Of a DNA stretch of 13,893 nt, positions 8,776-13,893 are shown in pieces. Position 1 is the first letter of the stretch. Each line of letters begins with the position of its first letter. A model generated the notes under the pieces. That model ran no database searches, was not told the DNA's origin, and saw only the letters and a list, made by a program, of their open reading frames with translations. The stretch is taken from assembly GCA_017302355.1 (NCBI GenBank), contig JAFLDQ010000087.1:1-13893 (forward strand), read 5' to 3'. Made by a program: the position numbers and the translations under genes. Source of the DNA: Dechloromonas sp. Lineage in GTDB: Bacteria; Pseudomonadota; Gammaproteobacteria; Burkholderiales; Rhodocyclaceae.

Positions 8776-9282
8776 ATGTCGAATACCGTTACGCTTGGCG
8801 GCAACCCCATCGAAGTCAGCGGCAGTTTTCCCGCCAGCGGCGATCAGGCGCCCGCATTTTCGCTGGTCGGCAAGGATCTGGCCGACGTCACCCTGGCCAG
8901 CCTGGCCGGCAAGCGCAAGATCCTGAACATTTTCCCGAGCATCGACACGCCAACCTGCGCAACCTCGGTGCGCACGTTCAACCAGGCCGCCAACGACGCC
9001 GCCAATACCGTCGTCCTCTGCATTTCCGCTGATCTGCCTTTCGCCCAGACCCGGTTCTGCGGCGCCGAGGGGCTGGCCAACGTGCAGACCCTGTCGACGA
9101 TGCGCGGCCGCGATTTCCTCGAAGCCTACGGCGTGGCCATCGCCAGCGGCCCGCTGACCGGCGTCTCGGCGCGCGCCGTGGTCGTTCTCGACGAGAACGA
9201 TCGCGTCGTGCACAGCCAGCTGGTCGGCGAGATCACGGACGAGCCGGATTACGCCGCCGCGCTGGCCGCCCTCGGCAAGTAG
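8776..9282 (+). CDS. tpx: Thiol peroxidase (Tpx-type 2-Cys peroxiredoxin)
   Basis: Tpx reduces hydrogen peroxide and organic peroxides and is recycled by thioredoxin. The 168-residue product matches the family size. The active-site stretch is [20 protein letters not shown] with peroxidatic Cys61. The resolving cysteine is Cys95 in [13 protein letters not shown], the Tpx-type position on helix 3. The N-terminus [22 protein letters not shown] is the standard opening. The start at 8776 has an AGGAG ribosome site 7 bases upstream. It lies 247 bases after pntB and probably has its own promoter, though I cannot point to a convincing one or to an OxyR site. There is no signal peptide, so it is cytoplasmic here. 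Both cysteines are present and it should be active. Confidence 0.97.
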   Translation: MSNTVTLGGNPIEVSGSFPASGDQAPAFSLVGKDLADVTLASLAGKRKILNIFPSIDTPTCATSVRTFNQAANDAANTVVLCISADLPFAQTRFCGAEGLANVQTLSTMRGRDFLEAYGVAIASGPLTGVSARAVVVLDENDRVVHSQLVGEITDEPDYAAALAALGK

Positions 9283-9283
9283 G

Positions 9284-9299
9284 CGTCCGGGGACGGACG
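9284..9299 (+). terminator. Short hairpin right after tpx
   Basis: CGTCCG (9284-9289) pairs with CGGACG (9294-9299) over a GGGA loop, beginning one base after the tpx stop codon. No T-run follows, so termination is uncertain. The rest of the gap to 9475 is GC-rich with several partial palindromes and no gene. Confidence 0.3.
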
Positions 9300-9475
9300 G
9301 CCTGCTCCGGGGCCGCGGCCTCGGGGCGGCCGGCAGCGGAATCAAGGTGTCTTTCCGGGGTTGCGTGCTGGTTGCCGGCCGGTGCGGCGCCGCCACCGGT
9401 ACGACGGGATGAGAAGGCCGAACGAACCGGCAACGGCCGGGCAACCCGGTTGTCCGCCGCGCCCCCCGCATCACG

Positions 9476-10630
9476 ATGTCTCCGCTGACCGTTTCCGCCG
9501 TCGCCGCCGCCGGCGAACTCCCGCGCGCCGGCTGGGAGCGACTCGCTCCCGCCGGGCACCCCTTCGTCAATCGGGATTTTCTCGGAATTCTCGAGCGCCA
9601 CGGAATGGCCGGCCAGGAGTGCGGCTGGAAAGCACGGCACCTGATTGCCCGGGACAGCGACGGCACGACACTCGGCATTCTGCCGTTGTATCTGCGCGCC
9701 AACTCGCATGGCGACTTCATCCACGACTGGTCGTGGGCCGCTGCCTATCGACAGCTCGGGAAGCCCTATTACCCGAAACTGCTGAGCGGCCTGCCGCATA
9801 CGCCGGCCACCGGTCCCCGGCTTCTCGTCCGCTGTGGAGAGGATGCCGGGCGCATCCGGCACGCGCTGATCGAGGCGGCCGTGGAACAGGTGGTCGAGCA
9901 CGGACTTTCATCGTGGCACGTCGCCTTCCCGGCCGGACACGAGGTGGCGGTGCTGCGCCGGCACGGACTGCTGGTCAGCCACGATGTGCAGTTCCACTGG
10001 CGAAACCGCGGCTACGGCGACTTCACGGAATTCCTCGGGACCTTAAACGCCGAGCGGCGGCGCAAGGTCCGGGCGGAGCGCCGGCGGGTGGCGGAAAGCG
10101 GGCTGTCGATCGAAGTCCGCCACGGCGACGAGATCGACCGGGCCGAATGGCCGGCGCTGCATCGACTTTATGCCGCAACCTTCGCCAAGTATGGCAACCA
10201 CGCCGCCTTCACCCCGGCCGCTTTCGCCGATCTCGCCAGCGCGCCTGGCCGGCGCATGGTCGCCTTCATCGCCCGCGAACGGAACGATCCGGTGGCGATC
10301 TCGATCTGCTTCCGCAGCGACGACACCCTGTACGGTCGTTACTGGGGCGCCGTCGCCAGCCATCACAGCCTCCACTTCGAACTGTGCTTCTATCGGGGCA
10401 TCGACTACTGCCTGAGCGAGGGACTGGCCGCCTTCGAGCCGGGCGCCGGCGGCGAACACAAGGTGGCGCGGGGTTTCGAACCGACCGTGGTGCGCTCCTG
10501 CCACTGGATCGCGGATGCCCGCATGCGCCATCTGCTCGGCCGGCACCTCGAACGGCAGCGACCCGCCGTTCTCGCCCATGCCGAAGAAGCCGCGACGCAC
10601 CTTCCCTTCCGCAAAGTCACCCAGGCGTGA
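9476..10630 (+). CDS. COG3146/FemAB-like GNAT-fold protein of unknown function
   Basis: The 384-residue soluble protein belongs, by overall pattern, to the COG3146 (DUF482, FemAB-like) family, often labelled 'peptidoglycan biosynthesis' or 'GNAT acetyltransferase' without proof. Features seen are an N-terminal half with HPFVNRDFLGILERHG and GILPLYLRANSHGDFIHDWSWA, and a basic stretch NAERRRKVRAERRRV (about residues 193-207). A C-terminal GNAT-like half has YGRYWGA, HFELCFYRGIDYCLSEGL and AGGEHKVARGFEP, then the HWIAD ending. No signal peptide or membrane helix is seen. FemABX relatives transfer amino acids from aminoacyl-tRNA; that role is not shown for this family. The ATG at 9476 gives the family N-terminus but has no Shine-Dalgarno sequence. 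It stands alone between tpx and the convergent cytochrome gene, so context gives no clue to substrate. Confidence 0.85.
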   Translation: MSPLTVSAVAAAGELPRAGWERLAPAGHPFVNRDFLGILERHGMAGQECGWKARHLIARDSDGTTLGILPLYLRANSHGDFIHDWSWAAAYRQLGKPYYPKLLSGLPHTPATGPRLLVRCGEDAGRIRHALIEAAVEQVVEHGLSSWHVAFPAGHEVAVLRRHGLLVSHDVQFHWRNRGYGDFTEFLGTLNAERRRKVRAERRRVAESGLSIEVRHGDEIDRAEWPALHRLYAATFAKYGNHAAFTPAAFADLASAPGRRMVAFIARERNDPVAISICFRSDDTLYGRYWGAVASHHSLHFELCFYRGIDYCLSEGLAAFEPGAGGEHKVARGFEPTVVRSCHWIADARMRHLLGRHLERQRPAVLAHAEEAATHLPFRKVTQA

Positions 10631-10713
10631 TCACGTCAATGCTGCGGCGTCCGCGACAGCAGCCACGAAGCTTCCGGGTCCGCGATTGCCAACAAGCGCG
10701 ACAAGGAGCGGCA

Positions 10714-10731
10714 CGCCACCGGAAGGTGGCG
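10714..10731. terminator. Hairpin between convergent genes, candidate bidirectional terminator
   Basis: CGCCACC (10714-10720) pairs perfectly with GGTGGCG (10725-10731) over a GGAA tetraloop. It lies 4 bases beyond the cytochrome stop codon (minus strand) and 83 bases beyond the COG3146 stop (plus strand), in a 105-base convergent gap. The place is right for a shared terminator, but neither strand shows a T-run after the stem. Confidence 0.45.
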
Positions 10732-10735
10732 CGAC

Positions 10736-11353
10736 CTAGTCGAGCGTTGCCACATACTCGGCGACGGCGTGGGCTTCCAGCTCGGTCAGCTTGGAGGCCA
10801 CGGTGTGCATGATCGCGTTGTCGTTGGTCCGCTCGCGCTTGTTGAACTGCTTGAGCTGATCCTCGACATAGCGTGGATGCTGGCCGGCAAGACGCGGCAA
10901 CTGCGGTGTGCCGAGCCCCTTCGGGCCGTGGCACGAGGCGCAGGCCGGCACACCCGAATAGCGGTTGCCGTGGTCGAAGATGTACTTGCCCACCGCCAGC
11001 AGTTCGCCATCCTGTGCGCGCCGGCCGCCGGCCTTGCGCTGCTCGAAATAGGCGCCGAGCGCCGCCATCTCCCCGGGCGTCAGGCTCTCGACCTGTGGCC
11101 TCATCGTCTCGCTGCCGCGCTTGCCGCTCTTGAAATCCGCGAGCTGGCGGGCGATGTACTCGGCGTGCTGTCCGGCCAGGCGCGGATAGATCGCGCTCGC
11201 CGACTCGCCACCCTTGCCGTGGCACAACGAACAGCGCTCGGCAACGATCGCCTCCGCCCGCTGCTGGTCAGCCGTGGCATCGGCCGCCAGCCCCGGACTG
11301 GTACACAACACCGCACACGCCAGAATGCCCGGAACCATCGCTGCTTTGCTCAT
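10736..11353 (-). CDS. Diheme cytochrome c4-type protein
   Basis: This is a periplasmic electron carrier of 205 residues. A signal peptide (residues 1 to about 24, ending PGLAAD) is followed by two homologous cytochrome c domains. The first haem site is CSLCH (41-45) and the second CASCH (138-142). Likely sixth ligands are Met84 (SETMRPQ) and Met182 (AIMHTVA). Both domains repeat the motif PRLAGQHxxYxxxQL, showing internal duplication, as in cytochrome c4, which passes electrons to terminal oxidases. The start at 11353 directly opens the signal peptide and has a GAGGTGAGGA ribosome site lying in the 11-base gap after dut and its last bases. It is the last gene of the coaBC-dut-cytochrome run; its function is unrelated to the first two. 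It could be called cycA/cc4, but the local name is uncertain. Confidence 0.92.
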   Translation of the reverse strand: MSKAAMVPGILACAVLCTSPGLAADATADQQRAEAIVAERCSLCHGKGGESASAIYPRLAGQHAEYIARQLADFKSGKRGSETMRPQVESLTPGEMAALGAYFEQRKAGGRRAQDGELLAVGKYIFDHGNRYSGVPACASCHGPKGLGTPQLPRLAGQHPRYVEDQLKQFNKRERTNDNAIMHTVASKLTELEAHAVAEYVATLD

Positions 11354-11364
11354 GCCAGTATTCC

Positions 11365-11814
11365 TCACCTCTTGCCCGTACTGCCAAACCCGCCCTCGCC
11401 GCGCGCGCTGGCGTCGAAATCCTCGACCACGTTGAAACCGACCTGCAGCACCGGCACGACCACCAATTGGGCGATGCGTTCGAGCGGATTGAGGACGAAG
11501 GGTTCGTGCCCGCGATTCCACATCGAGACCATCAGTTCGCCCTGGTAATCGCTGTCGATCAGGCCGACCAGATTGCCGAGGACGATGCCGTGCTTGTGGC
11601 CGAGGCCGGAGCGCGGCAGGACCAGCGCCGCCAGCCCGGGGTCGGCGAGATGAAGGGCCATGCCGGTGCGCACCAGCGTCGTCCGGCCGGGCGCGATTTC
11701 CAGCGGCGCGTCGAGACAGGCGCGCAGATCGAGCCCGGCCGAACCGGGCGTTGCATAGTGCGGCGGAGTGGCGTGCAGGCGCCGGTCGAGAATCTTGACG
11801 TCAATGCGGTGCAT
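11365..11814 (-). CDS. dut: Deoxyuridine 5'-triphosphate nucleotidohydrolase (dUTPase)
   Basis: Dut hydrolyses dUTP to dUMP and pyrophosphate, keeping uracil out of DNA and feeding dTMP synthesis. The 149-residue product is the normal length of the homotrimeric family. All five motifs are present: [11 protein letters not shown] (23-32), [12 protein letters not shown] (67-76), [13 protein letters not shown] (84-93), IV RIAQLV (113-118) and [11 protein letters not shown] (138-147), the last being the flexible lid. The ATG overlaps the coaBC stop by one base (TGATG), so translation is coupled. The dfp/coaBC-dut neighbourhood is shared by many proteobacteria. Confidence 0.97.
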   Translation of the reverse strand: MHRIDVKILDRRLHATPPHYATPGSAGLDLRACLDAPLEIAPGRTTLVRTGMALHLADPGLAALVLPRSGLGHKHGIVLGNLVGLIDSDYQGELMVSMWNRGHEPFVLNPLERIAQLVVVPVLQVGFNVVEDFDASARGEGGFGSTGKR

Positions 11815-13004
11815 CAGCCTCTTCCTGTCAAATCGGCAATGTGTTCAACCAGCCGGCGGGCAAGAACGGTCTTCGGCGCCGGTGTCAGCGGGTGGGCGCC
11901 CTGGTCGTCGAACAGCACGAGCCGGTTGTCGGCGCCGCCAAAGCCGTCCTGGACCAGGTTGCCGGCGATCAGCGGAATGTTTTTCCGGCGCCGCTTGGCC
12001 TGCGCGAATTCCTCGAGATTACGGCTTTCGGCGGCGAAACCGACGCAGAACGGACCATCCTTCAGAGCCGCCACCTCGGCCAGAATATCCGGGTTCTCGA
12101 CCAGTTCGAGCGGCGGCAGGCCGCCGGCATCCTTCTTGAACTTGTCCTCGGCTGCCTTGGCGACGCGGTAATCGGCGACGGCCGCGACCGCGACGAAAAT
12201 ATCCGCCCCGGCCGCCCGCGCCATCACGGCGGCATGCATGTCGAGGGCGCTGATCACGTCGATGCGGTCGACCCCCTGTGGAGCCGGAAAACCAACCGGC
12301 CCCGAAACCAGCGTCACGGCGGCCCCGGCATGGCGCGCCGCCCGCGCCACGGCATAGCCCATGCGCCCCGACGACCGGTTGGTGATGCCGCGCACCGGGT
12401 CGATGGCTTCGAAGGTCGGCCCGGCGGTGATCAGCACCTTCCTGCCGGCGAGCACCTTGGGGGTGAAGAAGGCCACCACTTCCTCGACGATTTCCTCCGG
12501 TTCGAGCATGCGTCCGGCGCCGACTTCGCCGCACGCCTGCTCGCCGCTGGCCGTGCCGAGGATGTGGACGCCGTCCGCCGCCAGTTGCGCGACATTGCGC
12601 CGCGTCGCCGGGTTCTCCCACATCTGGCGGTTCATCGCCGGCGCCAGCAGCAAGGGGCAGTCGCGCGCCAGCACCATCGTCGCCAGCAGGTCGTCGGCAA
12701 GACCGTGCGCCACGCGGGCAATGAAGTCGGCCGAAGCCGGGGCAACGACGATCAGGTCGGCCTGGCGCGACAGATCGATGTGCGCCATCGCGTTGGGCAT
12801 CCGCGCGTCCCACTGGTCGGCAAACACCGGCTTGCCGGACAAGGCCTGGAAAGTGGTCGGCGTCACAAAGTGGGCAGCGCCGCCGGTCATCGCCACCTGC
12901 ACGTCGACGCCGTCCTTGCCCAGCAGGCGAACCAGTTCGGCGGCCTTGTAGGCGGCGATGCCGCCGGTGACCCCAAGAACGATGCGCTTTCCCTGTAATT
13001 CCAT
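11814..13004 (-). CDS. coaBC: Bifunctional phosphopantothenoylcysteine decarboxylase / phosphopantothenate-cysteine ligase
   Basis: CoaBC makes 4'-phosphopantetheine precursors for coenzyme A. CoaB joins cysteine to 4'-phosphopantothenate using CTP, and CoaC decarboxylates the product with FMN. The 396-residue protein has the CoaC flavoprotein domain first: [18 protein letters not shown] (11-28), catalytic His75 in MAHIDLSR, the PAMNRQMW motif (122-129), and Cys158 in [13 protein letters not shown]. The CoaB domain begins near 188 with [27 protein letters not shown] (Asn210) and includes the lysine-rich loop EDKFKKD (Lys288, Lys290, Lys291). These positions coincide with the E. coli catalytic residues. 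The start at 13004 ([15 protein letters not shown]) is the family start. It heads a minus-strand operon with dut and the cytochrome and diverges from radC. Confidence 0.97.
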   Translation of the reverse strand: MELQGKRIVLGVTGGIAAYKAAELVRLLGKDGVDVQVAMTGGAAHFVTPTTFQALSGKPVFADQWDARMPNAMAHIDLSRQADLIVVAPASADFIARVAHGLADDLLATMVLARDCPLLLAPAMNRQMWENPATRRNVAQLAADGVHILGTASGEQACGEVGAGRMLEPEEIVEEVVAFFTPKVLAGRKVLITAGPTFEAIDPVRGITNRSSGRMGYAVARAARHAGAAVTLVSGPVGFPAPQGVDRIDVISALDMHAAVMARAAGADIFVAVAAVADYRVAKAAEDKFKKDAGGLPPLELVENPDILAEVAALKDGPFCVGFAAESRNLEEFAQAKRRRKNIPLIAGNLVQDGFGGADNRLVLFDDQGAHPLTPAPKTVLARRLVEHIADLTGRG

Positions 13005-13015
13005 TGTCGTGCCGT

Positions 13016-13039
13016 TAGAATGAGCGTTTTTTCATTCTA
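13016..13039. promoter_or_regulatory. Divergent coaBC/radC promoter, two -10 boxes in a perfect inverted repeat
   Basis: TAGAATGA (13016-13023) and TCATTCTA (13032-13039) are perfect reverse complements separated by 8 bases. The left copy reads TAGAAT toward radC (ATG at 13051). The right copy read on the other strand gives TAGAAT toward coaBC (ATG at 13004). Both predicted start sites fall inside the 8-base spacer, and both leaders would be about 20 bases. The same 24 bases could also be a dyad operator. No strong -35 boxes are seen at 17-base spacing. Confidence 0.5.
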
Positions 13040-13050
13040 CTGGAAATGGC

Positions 13051-13731
13051 ATGGCGATCACCGACTGGCCTGAAGGCGAGCGGCCCCGCGAGCGACTGCT
13101 GGCGCACGGACCGGAGGCGCTGTCCGATGCCGAACTGCTGGCGATCTACCTGCGCGTCGGCGTGCGCGGCAAGAGCGCCGTCGACCTCGCGCGCGACCTG
13201 CTGCAGCGTTTCGACGGACGTCTCGGCGCCCTCGCCGAAGCCTCGCTCGCCGAACTGGCCAGCGTCTCCGGTATCGGTATGGCCAAGGCGGCGCAGCTGA
13301 AGGCCAGCTTCGAACTCGCCCGGCGGGCGCTCGGGCAGGAAATGGCCAGCCGCGACACCTTCTCGGCCCCCGGCAAGGTGCGCGACTGGCTGCGCCTCAA
13401 ACTGGCAACCCGCCAGAATGAAGTGTTCATGGCGCTCTGGCTGGACGCGCAGAACCGCTTGATCCGGGCCGACGAACTCTTCTCCGGCACCCTGACGCAG
13501 ACCAGCGTTTACCCCCGCGAGGTGGTCAAGGCGGCGCTCGCCCACAACGCGGCGGCCGTCATCCTCGCCCACAACCACCCGTCCGGGGTGGCCGAGCCGT
13601 CACCAGCCGACGAAATGCTCACCCGGAGCCTGAAAGCGGCGCTGGCGATGGTCGATGTCAAGGTGCTCGATCATTTCATCGTCGCCGGGAACGGGATGCC
13701 GCTGTCGTTTGCCGAGCGCGGTCTTCTGTAG
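13051..13731 (+). CDS. radC: RadC family JAMM-motif protein
   Basis: The 226-residue protein has the RadC layout. The N-terminal UPF0758 segment ([21 protein letters not shown]) is followed by a helix-hairpin-helix at about 68-82 ([16 protein letters not shown]). The C-terminal JAB/JAMM metalloprotease-like domain has Glu124 (NEVF), the HNHPSG motif with His174, His176 and Ser178, and Asp187 (SPAD). The family was once linked to DNA repair, but that role is disputed and the true activity is unknown. The start [17 protein letters not shown] is the family start; an ATG at 13046 is in another frame. The ribosome site is weak. It diverges from coaBC. In many beta- and gamma-proteobacteria rpmB follows radC, but here an apparent insertion sequence begins instead. 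Confidence 0.96.
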   Translation: MAITDWPEGERPRERLLAHGPEALSDAELLAIYLRVGVRGKSAVDLARDLLQRFDGRLGALAEASLAELASVSGIGMAKAAQLKASFELARRALGQEMASRDTFSAPGKVRDWLRLKLATRQNEVFMALWLDAQNRLIRADELFSGTLTQTSVYPREVVKAALAHNAAAVILAHNHPSGVAEPSPADEMLTRSLKAALAMVDVKVLDHFIVAGNGMPLSFAERGLL

Positions 13732-13855
13732 AAGAGACACCCAGTTTCCGCGATTGAAACGACATAGTTTCTGAGGATCCCCGCCACACAAGCGATCCGG
13801 TAGAGTTGAGGTGATCGAGACACTCACCTATCGGGTGACGAAAGGAGGCGGGGCG
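13732..13855 (+). mobile_element. Probable left end of an insertion sequence
   Basis: The 124 bases between radC and the transposase-like start contain no gene and change in composition. They hold repeated GTTTC/GAAAC words (13753-13757, 13765-13769 and 13776-13780) that form alternative inverted pairs. This is plausible for the outer end of an IS with its terminal repeat, but the precise boundary and any target duplication cannot be set from one side. Confidence 0.35.
13824..13838 (+). repeat. Short inverted repeat ahead of the transposase start
   Basis: TCACC (13824-13828) and GGTGA (13834-13838) flank TATCG, two bases before the ribosome site of the transposase-like gene. It might be a leader hairpin limiting transposase translation or chance. 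It is too short to be sure. Confidence 0.2.
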
Positions 13856-13893
13856 ATGGGGACTTTGGCACAGACGGTGCTTCCGTTCAAGCT
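13856..13893 (+). CDS. IS1380-family-like transposase, first 12 codons only
   Basis: A strong ribosome site (AAAGGAGG, 13841-13848) precedes ATG at 13856. The visible peptide is MGTLAQTVLPFK, with Leu as the next residue, and runs off the right edge. The segment TVLPFKL close to the N-terminus is how many IS1380-family transposases begin ('…LPFKLE…LTAHGGL…'); this is recognition from memory on very few residues. The DNA from about 13740 onward is less GC-rich than radC, which fits an inserted element. The left end of the element should lie between the radC stop (13731) and here, but I cannot fix its terminal inverted repeat without the other end. Confidence 0.5.
   Translation, partial: MGTLAQTVLPFK

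Noticed and set aside
8680..9901. Minus-strand frames opposite tpx and the COG3146 gene
   Set aside because: Arg/Pro/Ala-rich, no recognisable motif, and the plus-strand genes carry conserved active-site or family motifs.
11841..12998. 385-residue plus-strand frame opposite coaBC
   Set aside because: coaBC on the minus strand has all catalytic residues in register with E. coli; the plus frame is His/Arg/Gly-rich shadow.

Overview
The window is two unrelated pieces of DNA joined at about position 1709/1710. Bases 1 to about 1709 are extremely GC-rich and hold three genes that look like Myxococcota-type (delta-proteobacterial) genes. These are a zinc D,D-peptidase-like lipoprotein running off the left edge, an unrecognised secreted or membrane-anchored protein, and the first 101 codons of a small membrane protein. 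Bases 1710 to 13893 are ordinary beta-proteobacterial chromosome, most like Rhodocyclales (Dechloromonas/Accumulibacter-like) by gene content and protein sequence. The taxonomic calls are inference from remembered family sequences. At the join, two real genes on opposite strands are both cut mid-gene with nothing between them. The simplest explanation is a metagenome assembly or library chimera.

Layout of the right-hand piece: icd2 (monomeric NADP isocitrate dehydrogenase, minus strand, C-terminus lost at the join) diverges from aceK (isocitrate dehydrogenase kinase/phosphatase). aceK is followed on the same strand by a three-subunit proton-translocating transhydrogenase, pntAA, pntAB and pntB, with an unusual 148-base gap between pntAA and pntAB. 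Next come tpx (thiol peroxidase) and a COG3146/FemAB-like protein of unknown role. Convergent to these lies a tight minus-strand operon coaBC-dut-cytochrome c4. Divergent from coaBC is radC. The right edge carries the first 12 complete codons of what looks like an IS1380-type transposase.

Functionally, icd2, aceK and pnt all act on NADPH supply and the isocitrate branch point: Icd makes NADPH, AceK sets how much isocitrate goes through Icd versus the glyoxylate shunt, and Pnt exchanges NADH for NADPH using proton-motive force. Tpx is a thioredoxin-linked consumer of that reducing power. The coaBC-dut-radC block is housekeeping (CoA synthesis, dUTP removal, the RadC/JAMM family).

I saw no rRNA, tRNA, CRISPR array or defence or biosynthetic system. 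The points most worth a second look are the chimeric join, two compact divergent promoters (one possibly driving two leaderless messages, one a perfect inverted repeat of two -10 boxes), the structured pntAA-pntAB gap with a doubly overlapping small ORF, and the pairing of AceK with a monomeric-type Icd.
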